Positions 31,844 to 42,562 of a stretch of 64,000 bases of DNA are shown piece by piece; the first letter of the stretch is position 1; each line of letters opens with the position of its first letter. Location of the stretch: NCBI GenBank assembly GCA_013368315.1, contig JAACJM010000096.1:186001-250000 (forward strand), read 5' to 3'. The stretch is from Tetrapyrgos nigripes. Taxonomy: Eukaryota > Basidiomycota > Agaricomycetes > Agaricales > Campanellaceae. The notes under the pieces were generated by a model. The model did no database searches. It saw nothing but the letters and a program-made list of their open reading frames with translations, and was not told where the DNA came from. The position numbers and the translations under genes are program-made.

Positions 31844-33382
31844 ATGCCTTCTGACAGACCTCATCCATTTGCACCTCACCCCAAGCCATCCAATTCCCTC
31901 GGTGTTCTTCGCGTTCTTTCACCTCGCGCAGGTGTTCGCGTTTCCCCGATTTGCCTCGGTGGAGGAAATATCGGTGATAGGTGGCCAGGCAGCTCTATGA
32001 CGAAGGAGAAGAGCTTTGGATACCTCGATGCCTTCTTTGAAAGAGGTGGCAATTTCATTGACACCGCGAACCACTAGTAAAATTTTCTCCTCGCCGTCAT
32101 GTTTTTTCACTGATGGATACTGCCGTTGTCGTGCAGCCAGGAAGAAGCTTCTGAAGAGTATATCGGCGAATGGATGGAGTCTCGAGGGATTCGAGACCAG
32201 ATCGTTTTAGCAACAAAGGTTGGTTGTGATTTTTTCCCTCCCTTTTCCTGAGACAGAAGCCTGACCCGAAGCAAATGAAAACCTACATAGTATGCGAGCT
32301 GCTACAAGGTCATGAATCCCAATGTCAAGCAAACAGCCAATTATACCGGAGGCAATGTCAAGTCTCTACATATGAGTGTCAGGGACAGCTTGAAGAAGCT
32401 GCGAACGGATTACATCGACCTTCTCTACATCCACTGGTGGGACTTTGATGTGACCATTGAAGAAGTCATGGATGGCCTTCACAATTTGGTCGCTGCCGGG
32501 AAGGTCTTGTACTTGGTAGGTGTTGCTTCAAAACAGTTTACGAAACGTTGTCCAATCTTTTTCTGCAGGGAATCTCCGATTCTCCAGCATGGGTCGTGTC
32601 TCAGGCCAACCAATATGCAAAGATGGCAGGAAAGACTCCTTTCGTCGTCTACCAGGGCAAATGGGGTCTGACTGATCGTTCTTTTGAACGAGATATCATT
32701 CCAATGGCCCGTGCTAATGGTACCTTTTCCGTGTCATTCTCTGTCCTCAACAATCAATCCTTACCTAGAACACTTGCAGGTCTTGCCCTCGCACCGTGGA
32801 ACGTACTTGGTGCTGGTCGAATTCGCACAGACGAAGAAGAGGAACGCCGAGAAAAGACGGGGGAGAAAGGTCGCCAGCTTTTTGGACCAGAGTGGAAACG
32901 TACACCTGAGGAAGTCAAGATCTCGCGTGCACTTGAGAAAGTAGCCAAGGAAATTGGGGCGAAGAATATTACTGCTGGTGCGTATCCTTGTCCTTGGTCG
33001 TTGTTCCAACTCAGCATCGTTTGCCTTTCGAATCAATGACTCCTTCTTTCTTCCACTGCCAGTCGCAATCGCGTACGTCATGCAAAAGACACCCTATGTT
33101 TTCCCTATCATCGGAGGTCACAGGATTGAGCAGCTCGACCAAAATCTTGAAGCTCTTGAAATCACTCTAACTCCTGAACAAATCAAGTTCTTGGAGAGTG
33201 AAGCCCCGCCATTTGATATAGGTTTCCCTATGGGACTATACGTGAGTGTTTTTGACTGGCCTACTTTATTCAAGTTGCTCAACGTGCCTCAGGACCCTGA
33301 CGGCAAGAATTTCATCGTGAACGTTGGTGCTTATTACCAGAGAGTACCTGATGCTCAACCACTCGGACCAGCTGCGAAGTAA
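31844..33382 (+). CDS. Aryl-alcohol dehydrogenase-type aldo/keto reductase (AAD copy 1)
   Basis: An NADP-dependent aldo/keto reductase of the AAD group, which in wood- and litter-decay fungi interconverts aryl aldehydes and alcohols during lignin breakdown. The start [17 protein letters not shown] is at 31844. Exon 1 ends in DTANH followed by a split Tyr codon restored by splicing 32077-32137. The catalytic tetrad is visible: Asp in FIDTAN, that Tyr, Lys in VLATK, His in LLYIHWWD. Cofactor/barrel segments include [12 protein letters not shown] and [11 protein letters not shown]. The last exon, after an intron from 33241, ends [19 protein letters not shown]. No frame break is seen. Its closest relative is the inverted paralog at 42563-44101, of exactly equal genomic length. 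Confidence 0.92.
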
Positions 33383-34184
33383 AGTGAAGACAGAATGCGC
33401 AAGCATCCCATAGAATCACATTGTGTTTATTTCCATTCTCTAACACGACAAATCAAAGTTGACTTTCTGATATCTTCTTGATATCTTCTCGTAGCCTGTC
33501 CGTCCAACTGTTAAGAGTTTTTTATCCCAGCCAGCATTATTACGCTTGAAAGCATTCTTTGAAAGCGCCTCTCGCCATTTCTTCCTCGTGATCAAGCTAG
33601 AATCTTTTCGATGACAGGCATTTGGCCAGCCCGCACCATTCATGGCCGAGTGGTGTTTGCTTGGGCCGGAGGATGAGGGGAAAAGGTCAACCTCATTCTG
33701 CCCGAAAGCATGCCGGAGTCGAATCGAAGAATTGCAAGTTGAGGTCGAATTGTCGTCGTCATCGCACCACGGCTCGGACGAGTCTCAAACTTGGCCTCAA
33801 AAAGTTGATGTTAGAGGCCAAAACACTAAAATTTTATAAAAGTTTTACAAAAACGCATGGATATAAGCACCAGCATACTTTTGTAAAAACGGTGTATCAA
33901 CCACCAGGCCATGGCTTGTTCAACAACCCACTATGGCTCCTCTGGCGCGGAATGGCCTAGGGCAGGGTCCTACCATTTTGGGTGTGGTACGTCTAGCTGG
34001 GAGGTCTGGGCAATTCGGATATTACCGTATTCTCGACACGCGGCCTCAGTCTGCCGTATTCTCGACGCGTGACCTTATTCGGACTATTCGGTCAAAATCC
34101 ACCTCTTTCGGATTATATCGGAAATATGCCTACCGGTATACCAGTATCCCAAACCGGAAAATGCCATCTTAATTAGGCGTAGCT
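33383..34184. other. Intergenic, no supported gene
   Basis: Open frames here lack codon structure and homology that I can recognise. TTTTATAAAAGTTTTAC near 33832-33848 and GTATTCTCGACACGCGGCC/GTATTCTCGACGCGTGACC at about 34029 and 34053 are short local repeats. Confidence 0.4.
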
Positions 34185-34640
34185 CGGCACCAGACTGCAC
34201 TGGCTCGGGTTATTCGGAAAACGCTTGTGCGTAGGAACTCCTTGCGCGCCCGCCGTTGCTACTATATCGTATTTTGTCCTACTACTGTATTGTTTCAAAA
34301 ATTACACTAGTACATTTATAAGTAATGGTACATAAGTTAAAGTGAGCCTACTGTTGGGTCTGCCGAATGATGCAGGCTCGGGTTATTCAGAAAGCGCTTG
34401 GGCTCGGGCTAATCCGTGCGTGGGAATATTTCCGCCCTCCTTGCGCGTGCGCCATTGCTGCTATATTGCCCTAACACTACTGTATTATTGTACAAATTAC
34501 ATTAGTACATCTGTAAGTAATGGTAGATACTGAGATTGCTGTTGGGTTTGCCAAAAGGATGCTGTGGGCAGGGGGCACCACACCCTGGGAATATTTCTGC
34601 CCTGCTTGGGCACCCGCCCATACATTATTGGACCCATAAA
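34185..34640 (+). repeat. Degenerate tandem repeat block, 165-200 bp unit, three copies
   Basis: A unit with GGCTCGGGTTATTCGGAAA, then CTTGCGCGCCCGCC, then a poorly conserved AT-rich half with TTACACTAGTACATT recurs at about 34200, 34375 and 34560. A diverged inverted copy of the same block lies at 37390-37840. Confidence 0.65.
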
Positions 34641-34775
34641 GGGGCTATCGTCGTACCCATGAGTCTTTAGAGCAAAGTGGACAACGAGTGGCGGCCAAGA
34701 GTTGTGCTGGCAGTTTGCTGGCGGTTGACGCGTTACGTTCCAATTGCGGAATAAACATTGAATAACGTCGAATTA

Positions 34776-36000
34776 TAGCGCTTTCAGAAAATGTGTGGAA
34801 TGACGGATTTTTTTTTTTCCTTCGATCATTCTGGCTCCTCCTTGGCTGGCATCATCGGCTTATTGCGTACACGCTATCGTACGAGTGTCGAGACGTCTGC
34901 AGTCCCTCGCATACTCAAGGTTTCACTCTGAAGATGTACTTATCTGTATTTGCGTACGCATGAATATAATTACATGTAAAAAGTGTGCAAAGTAGTGTAC
35001 AAAAAGTAGTCGGCCATAACTGCAACTGTAGGTCTACAAAGAAGGAAAGTCACTAACGAGCTTCATCTTCAACAAGTTTGCGAACCTCTTCAGCATGATG
35101 TATGCTGCAATTGTCCATGACAAGAATGCTGCGAGGGCCTGGATATGGGTTTGTCAGAGGGATCTGTATGTTATATGTGAGCAGATATCGTTATAGACTG
35201 TTGAAGTCAAAGCTTACCACTAATTCACGAAGGAATTTGACAAACTGTTTGGAGGTGACAGGTCCCGGAATAAGGTCATAAGTGATGATCCCATCAAGGG
35301 TAAGAGCTGGAAGGATGGAAATGCGAGAGCCATGGACAAAGTGTCAGCGGACTCTGCATCGCTTGCCCTTGATTGCCTGCCCAAACTGCCTCTGCTGCGT
35401 TCTTCGGTTCCTCGATGCTTCGTCTGTGAACATGAGTTGGTCCGGACTCAGCACCAGGTCTGCCATCTTGTTCATGTAAGTGGAGCGGTCCAGTTGATTA
35501 CGTTCTAAGGCCTTGGCAGAAACAGACTTGTGAGAGAAGTAAAGTCGTTTGAGAGTGCTGAAAACGGTAGTCAAGGAAACGTTGACATGACAGTGTTCTA
35601 GAAGTTGCTCTTGGATTTCGCTGAGATACATGGTTCGGTGGCGAGTGAGGGTATTGTAGATATATTTGGTGTTTGGTATGGACAGAGTACGTGGACGGCC
35701 AGTCTTCCTAGCGTAAGGGTTGTATGGAACCCCATATTTCTTCTCTTCATCGAGGACTTTGTAGATAAATGATTTCTTCAGATTGAGGAGCTCGCAGATG
35801 TGTGAAACTTTGATTCCATGCTCGTAGAAGAGGACTGGGATCCGAGCTCTCAAGTCGTTTGAGATACGCTGTCCCATGACTTGGTGGTAAGAAAGGAAGA
35901 GGGTCAGAAGCTGATTAGGCGCCCGATCGGCACTGTTCTGGCGCGCCGCACCAATCAAACAATCTCAATCTGTCATTCCACACATTTAGTGAAATCGCTG
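34776..36000 (-). mobile_element. Degenerate Tc1/mariner element with TA target site
   Basis: The ends are TAGCGCTTTCAGAAAATGTG (left) and, inverted, CAGCGATTTCACTAAATGTG (right), both continuing TGGAATGACNGATT. TA lies outside each end (34774-34775, 36001-36002), as for Tc1/mariner. The single gene inside is on the minus strand and is broken. Confidence 0.8.
35043..35877 (-). pseudogene. Tc1-like transposase, broken
   Basis: The start MGQRISNDLRARIPVLFYE follows a short leader. An N-terminal helix-turn-helix (HICELLNLKKSFIYKV), a GRPRTLS hinge and a second HTH (EIQEQLLEHCHVNVSLTTVF) precede the DDE domain. The first catalytic Asp is in LMFTDEAS and the second in ILVMDNCSIHH. A TGA at 35344-35346 interrupts just after KGKRCRVR, and the same frame continues FVHGSRISILPALTLDG. 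An intron is possible near 35160-35218. The frame ends at EDEAR; the PYSPDLNPIE-type segment with the third catalytic residue is missing. It is inactive. Confidence 0.8.
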
Positions 36001-36002
36001 TA

Positions 36003-36562
36003 ACGTCAAACACAGGTTGAACCCTTTGTAGCATATTCCCATGCTTTTCCTGGGCGCTTATCCCACCATCTCGGTCTTTACTTCGCTTCGCGTTGAAACG
36101 ATGGAGCATATTTCACCTCGGAGAGGTTCAGGATAGGATCTAGATATGTATTTGTAGCTTGAGAATATTTTTTGTGGCCATCTTTTGAGTGATACGCAAT
36201 ATGTTTGCATGTTGATACATAACTGTCATAAAATGGTCAATCTGGGACGTTCATCCTGGATTAGAGGTACCATGCAGCGCTTTGAAAATTACTAAAAAAT
36301 GGGAAAATGTGCTGAATAACATTTAAAGCAGTAATCTAAAGGTATCCAGTCATAAACAGCTGTCTGAAAATGGCAGAGCTTTAAAAGCCACCTTGGTTGC
36401 AAAAACTCCAAAAAAGTGATCATCCAAAGACTCAAACGCACACATCACTTGTTAGACCCCCTGGCATATAGTGACACTTGGCACCAATACCTGCGGCTGA
36501 GTCTTCATACATGTAAAATCCTTAACTTTGACCTCTGGGTGCCATTTAAAATGGTTCATCAA
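36003..36562. other. Non-coding, AT-rich
   Basis: No gene or clear repeat is seen. Confidence 0.4.
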
Positions 36563-36884
36563 GTTACGAGGCCTCTTAAAGGCCGAGTTAACTTATGTCG
36601 ACCTCGAAAATTTTACCACGACCTCAAACTCCCACCCCTTTTCATTGCCACAGCCAGTCTTTGCCCTTCCCGACAGCCGGAATGTCCAGACTCAGTCTAG
36701 ATGAGATCCAAGGACCGTTAACGTCAATAACCACGACATCATGCTAGCATGTCAAATCGGTCTGCTTAACGCCTTCTTCCCTCTCACTTTCCACTGATTC
36801 TCCCTCCCTTCTGCATAACTTGAGTTAGACTACGTGAAAGGGCCTCATAATTTGCCACGCGAAGCGATGGCCCTTTGCCCCAGT
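36563..36884 (-). repeat. Dispersed ~320-bp repeat, copy B (inverted relative to copy A)
   Basis: It matches 3257-3574 in reverse complement, from GTTACGAGGCCTCTTAAAGG to GGCCCTTTGCCCCAGT. Short indels and about one difference in ten bases separate the copies. Confidence 0.75.
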
Positions 36885-37389
36885 CAGAACGTGTCACACC
36901 TGCGAATGATCACTAAATTAGTGTTGAACTATGCATATAGCAACTTGGCGCAGTTGCTTTCTGGGTCCAAAAAGCAACCTTCAAGTAATTTTATGCACAC
37001 TTGATACATCTACAATGAACCGGTATGGACTGTACATGCCCAAGAATTTACAATGATGGTTATTCTTTCAGCCACAATTGTTGCTGATCAAGTGCAGCTT
37101 GCCATTTAGTACCCAAAAATGCCTAGGAAGAGAAGATAATATGGTTTCTTCACTTAAGAGTGTTCTAAACGACCCATCAATCGATTGTGCTCTGGTATAG
37201 GTGTACAAATTGGGGGAATGCACACATAAGGACCAGAGCGGGGCATGCCCGACCCTGATCCCCGTAAAAACCGGCACTACAGAATATGCCGATAAATCCG
37301 AGTCTAGACTCTTGACTGACCCGAGTAACAGATGCAAGGATTCGAGAGTAAAAGGTGAGGAGGGGTAAGGGAATGGAAACCTGGTGACG
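36885..37389. other. Non-coding stretch between repeat blocks
   Basis: No supported gene. The small minus-strand open frames near 37068-37439 lack any recognisable domain. Confidence 0.4.
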
Positions 37390-37840
37390 TAAGGATTTCC
37401 AGGGGCTGTGCAATGGCCTGAACCCAGAGCATTTCCCAAAGAAATCTATGTGTATTTCTGTATATTTACCTATATACTACATACAGAGTGCTATGATGCA
37501 TATTTATAATGATGAACGCAACATATGGATGCAATGGGCCGGTGCCCAAGCAGGGCAGGAAATATTCCCAGGGTGCAGCCCCTAATAGCATGCACCAATC
37601 GTGAATAGCCCAGTTCTTGGAAAGCCCAACAACAATTTAAATTATTATCTATGTACCGCTACACTACAGTGTACTAATATGATTTGTATACATGTAGGCA
37701 CAATATCCCCGTGTGCCCAAGCAGGGCAGGAATATTCCCAGGAGATCGGGTACGTGTCCGAGCCCAAGAATTTTCCAAATAACCTGAGCCCAGAGTGTTT
37801 TCCAAAAATCCCAACAGCAAGTGAGCACTGGGGGAAGGCA
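37390..37840 (-). repeat. Inverted copy of the 34.2-34.6 kb repeat block
   Basis: The sequence GTGCCCAAGCAGGGCAGGAA recurs at about 37542 and 37712 (period 170). Read on the minus strand, the block lines up with 34346-34640, including TGGGAATATTTCCTGCCCTG, the ATTAGTACA half and GCTGTTGGGTTTGCC-like sequence. Confidence 0.65.
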
Positions 37841-38620
37841 TTTTCCGAAGTATAGACCAGTGACCGTCAATCTTCAGTACAAACGAGGAGGAGGTTCAAG
37901 ATGGTACATGCTTCATGCTCTCAGAATAGTGTCTTTAATGTGATCAGCGTATAGTACTCCGTATCGCGTGCTCATTGTTATCAGGAAGAGTCGGTTTTGC
38001 TGCAGGAGGAGATGAGAAGCATAGTTTTCACCATGGGATATGAGGACAAGCAGTGGTCGGAACATGCTAAATGGGTGGGGAGTTTATAGAAGGACAGTGT
38101 ATGCTCAGATGTCAGTTCACATGAAGATGGTAAATGAATGTAAGGCGAAATAACCCTCCATCCCAAAGGAATTCTTGACAGGAGAAGGTGCTATCTTACT
38201 TCAGAATGCCCGAGTATGTATGGACAGTCTGGTGCAGGTTTTAGAGTCAGTAGTAGTATCTTATCTTGTCTTATCTCATGCATTAGTAAGTCGCTGCTTG
38301 TTTTTAGTATCTTATCTCGTGTATTAGTAAGTCGGTGCTGCCATGCCGAGCTGGGGCTGTGACTAGACCTCCAGACTAGTCGCATGGACACAGAGACTGC
38401 GTTGAGCAACGTTGAGTCAGCAACTTCGCTGTGTTTAGCCATGGGTAAGTGTAGTGAGGTTTTATAAAAGTGGCCATGGCTACAAACATGAATTTTACAA
38501 AAGTATAAATAGTGGTTGACCCATCATTTTTATACAATACCTGTGTCATAGGGTGGATGTTATAGTGTCCTAGCAAATAGATGACAAGAAAATCCCAAGA
38601 CCTAGGTCTGAGAACTGGGA
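37841..38620. other. Non-coding with a short tandem duplication
   Basis: No gene is seen. AGTATCTTATCT...ATTAGTAAGTCG occurs twice at about 38253 and 38306. Confidence 0.45.
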
Positions 38621-38860
38621 AAAACAATGCTCCCTCTGCGACAGGCCCTTAAAATCTCCAGTTCCTCCTTCGTCATCTTCCATGCCACATTACCGCACCC
38701 CTCTTCGTACTGCTCCTCAACATCAAACTGAAAACTGGGCAAAACAACGCTCCCTCTGCAATAGGCCCTTATAATCTCCAGCTCCTCCTTCACCTTCTTC
38801 CATGCTGCATCACTGTGCTCCTCTTTGTACTGTTCCTCGACGTCAAATTGGCAATCCAAT
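38621..38860 (-). repeat. 120-bp direct tandem duplication at the F-box gene C-terminus
   Basis: Two copies of a 120-bp unit, AAAACAATGCTCCCTCTGCG at 38631 and AAAACAACGCTCCCTCTGCA at 38751, each encode a 40-residue block starting FDVEEQY and ending near RGS(V/I)V. Confidence 0.8.
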
Positions 38861-41044
38861 GGTAGAATTTGGCTTAAAATCATGGAAACCACTCTACTTC
38901 AGGCAGGGTCAAGGCTCGAGTAGCCGAGGTCGAGATGGTCGAGATGCCTGAAGCTGTTCAGTGTGTCCAGCACCAAATCGGATGAGTCGTTCCCAGCAGT
39001 GGGGTAGGTTGGGATTATCTGGATTTTAAGGATTCGGAGTTGGACAGTGTGCTCTGCCAGGTTGAGTAAGCCTTCTAGGGTGGGGAAAATGTCAGGCTCA
39101 AGACAAGGAAGGGCTTTGAAAACTTTCAGAGAGGGAAGACAGTGTCCTAAGAAAGTTAAATTGTCGTCTGTGATGGAGAATCTGATTGGGTCCGTCAGGT
39201 CGATTGAAAGAATGCTCCTGCACTGTAAAATTGGACAGATGGTATCGAAGCCAAGGGATTCATCTATGGGGCCAAAGGCAAGATCTTGGAGCTTCAGAAA
39301 TGTCCCTAACAATCCAAACAGCCTTTGGCATTCCATGGCTGAACTGAAAACCCAATCAAATTTATGGCTGTCCATTTTGAATATGGTCAGTTCCGGCATT
39401 GGATGACCTTCCAGTAGGTTGATCAGTGCTCGGACATCACTGTCAGATGCTTCCAGCCGTCGGAGAGATTGAAAGGATACAGATTTAGAGGAAGGTCGGG
39501 AGGTCCGCACGCCAGAGCACAGTATCGACTCCAAGTTTGGACAGTGCTGTGCGGCTTCCTTGAAAATGACAGAGAAGTCATCAAGAGGTGTGCAGATAGT
39601 CTACCTGAGACCGGACCTTGGGGGGAGGAGGGGGTCTGGAGGGGGCTTATGACCCAAAAGTACATCATGCCCTAGAGAGTGTATAGACCAAATTTCTGGT
39701 GTCATCTCTGCTTCAAAGTATCAGAAATACACTTGGAAGGTAAAAACAGGTAGAAGACATGTCTGATATGCCTTATTTGGGTGGAATCCCACTGAAATTG
39801 TATGTAGTTCTCACGATAGTGATGTCGTCAGTGGTCTAACATCATGAACTTTCCTTTGAAAAATATTTGCTACCTCAAGAAAATGGACCCCACATTAGCA
39901 TTTATCACTCCTTTTGTTGTGTCTTTAGGTCAGTAGAGGGTCTATAAGGTGGTCTGGAGGAAAAGTGACTTGATTTGATAATTTATAAGCGAAATTTTAT
40001 CTTATCTCTTTCCTTTTTAGGAAGGAGGGGGAGGAGGGGAGGTCTGGCTGACCTTAAAACCCAAAAGGAACATCTGGTCTGGCCATAACCATCTGCACAC
40101 CTCTTGGAAGTCATAGTCCCAGGGAACTAGGTAGCCCCCAGGGAACTTGAACTTCACTAGGCCGGTAAAAAGGCTGAAGGAGGCGGCTATCGCCTCAACG
40201 TATTTTTGTGAGGTCTCGACTTCATCCCAAAGCTCGAGTGAGAGTGAGGTTAAATGGCGGAAACATCTGCCTGCTTCTTTCAAAATGGACTGAGTGAAAT
40301 GGGATACGAAACTGTGGGCATCGCCCCACTGGATCTCGAGTATAAGTGAATCAACCTGCTGGTGGAAGAATTCGCCAAGTATCTCCTCGCATTCTGTATA
40401 TTCATCCTCTACTATCACTTTTAACTGACGGAGATTCGGGAAGAGAATGGGTGACGATTCTGGCCAGGTGTAAAGCATCGTATTCAAGAGAGGAAGACAA
40501 TTCCCGAAACCGAGAACGAGTTCGCGGACTCGTTCACTGTGGATCCTGACTCGTCCCCAAGCGGCTGAGTTGGGCGGGTCATCAAAGACCTAAAAAAAGA
40601 AGGGAGTCAAACTTCTAGGTTGTACACTTGATACGAAGTCAGAACCACCCAAAAACAAAACGTACCAGCATTTCATCTTCGGAATCCTCAGGGTCCCCCC
40701 TCTTTATAGCCCCCAAAACCATCGCGATGGGCTCTATGCTGTCGAGACTTTCCCATAACAAGTCCCATCGCGATTGGCTCTACACTGTCGACACTTTTCC
40801 ATAACAAGTTCAGCGCGTCATTCTGCCAATCAGAGCAGACCAGGGAGCAGGAGCGGAGATCACTCCGTCTCTGCTTTGCCGAGGTATCGGAAGATATGAG
40901 TGTCTTTGAGGAACTATGACAACTTTTATCGTAGTGTGAGTTAAGCAGGATGTTGCAGACGAGAACGACGAAAAGACTCACCGTCTCGGCGAGAGTCGTC
41001 CAAAAAGGGTGCAAGATTATATCTAGATCTGCACAAATGCCCAT
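38621..41044 (-). pseudogene. F-box/LRR-type protein gene, disrupted
   Basis: It has the architecture of mushroom F-box substrate receptors: an N-terminal F-box-like part (MGICADLDIILHPFW, then RSCSLVCSDWQNDALNLLW), a conserved linker (DPEDSEDEML, then FDDPPNSAAWGRVR, then ERVRELVLGFGNCLP) and leucine-rich repeats (FPNLRQLKVIVEDE, LTSLSLELWDEV, FQSLRRLEASDSDV, FRHLDHLDLGYSSLD). Three defects are visible. A 46-bp out-of-frame tandem duplication lies at about 40720-40812. An in-frame TGA at 38899-38901 lies before SRVVSMILSQILP. A 120-bp in-frame duplication makes up the C-terminus. An intron of about 455 bp (39602-40058) is also unusually long. The start at 41044 is my choice over an upstream ATG at 41107. 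Confidence 0.65.
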
Positions 41045-41461
41045 GGGCCTGAATTGGGTAGTAGCTAGCCTGGAAACCAACCACTCCCGTAGGGTGCACG
41101 GGTGCACGGGAGCGTTACAGGTCTAAAGAACAGGGGCATGTTCCTCAAATAGCTACATCCACTAGTCGCTTTCGTCAGATCTGCCCCGACATGACTTCCA
41201 GAACTTGTTCGAGATCTCTCCAAGTGTGGACCTGGACCTGACTGCACATGGCTTACCGAACTGCGCATGGACTTAGCCTGGAGACTTTGCAAAGGGAACG
41301 CGTGGTCGCGTTTGCGTCGGGGTTAGTTTCTCAACTCATTTCACGTCAAATCTAAAGACCTTATATGCTTTTCGTGATGCTTTATAATGATGCTCGACTG
41401 TATATTTAAACTCACCATCAAGTGCCCAGTTTGACTCAGTCACCTTGCAAGAGTGTACGCC

Positions 41462-42432
41462 ATGTTCTACAGCAAGCTTCTCCTCCCTGCTATCCTACTT
41501 CAGAGTCTCTACTTCACGAATGTCGGTTCAACCGGTGCCATCTTCCCTCTGTACATCTTTCCAGGAGATCCCGGCATTTGTGCAGGATGGTCTGCAGTGC
41601 TCGACAGGTGCGTATACCTCCTCTTTTCGTTCTTACCCTTGCTCACTACCTCTACATCTCGATAGTATCTCGGCCAACCCAACCCTTCCGTTCTACCTCA
41701 TCGTCAATCCAAACAGTGGTCCTGTCGATACACCTGACCCAGGTTACCAATCTTGCATACCTCAAGTTCGATCTCTAAGCGACAATGTCAAGGTTGTGGG
41801 CTACGTCGCTACGGGCTACGGCAGTAAAGCATCATCTGACGTTCTGAACGAGGTTACGACCTATATGAACTGGGACGTTTCGTATAGACCCACTGGGATA
41901 TTCTTCGACGAAACGAATGCCACTGCGGATCATGTACAGCTGTACACATCGTATGCTGCCCAAGTGAGGCAGGATGTTCCTGGGGATTCCTTTGTGAGTT
42001 GATTAAAATTTGTTCAGTCATTCCTTGTTCAGATACTGAACCACTGGACGTCCCTCTCGTTGATCAGGTAATCCTCAATCCTGGTATTCCTGTCTCTGTC
42101 GACGATTACTTTACTATTTCGGATATGATCGTGACGACCGAGACATTCTTTGACGATTTCGAGTGCGTTGGGTCCAGTCATATATTTTCTTGCTCTGACG
42201 TCGTTCTCATTTGCAGTCCTGCATCTCTTGAAATAAGCGGAACAAAGCCTGCTTCTAAACAAGCTGTTATCCTTCATACTGGTCCTCAGCCCTTCCCACT
42301 TCCTTCATCGATGAGATGGCTGGCATCGGATTAGGGGCTCTTTTCGTCACTGATATGCCTCTAGACAGTGCCTATAGTGCTTTACCGAGCTACTGGGTAG
42401 AGTTTGCTGAAGAGCTGGCATCGCAAACGTGA
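41462..42432 (+). CDS. Spherulin-4-like secreted protein
   Basis: Exons 41462-41607, 41666-41993, 42068-42162 and 42217-42432. A signal peptide (MFYSKLLLPAILLQSLYF) precedes the spherulin-4 (spherulation-specific family 4) pattern: FPLYIFPGDPG, ANPTLPFYLIVNPNSGP, VKVVGYVATGYGSK, PTGIFFDETN and, near the end, DEMAGIGLGALFVTDMP. The family is a TIM-barrel-like cell-surface protein, sometimes considered a glycosidase relative, of unproven activity. The last exon loses frame by one base around the C run 42284-42285, after VILHTGP; the following frame is conserved to the stop at 42430, so a missing base in the sequence is likely. Confidence 0.82.
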
Positions 42433-42562
42433 TTTCGCTTGACTGACTCTATCGGGTACTATTTTAATATTTATTATTGCGGAGGGTGCTGGACGGGATA
42501 CCAAACTTTGTATACGTGGATTTTGACTGTGATTACTATACATTCCAATAAAACTTGCTTCA

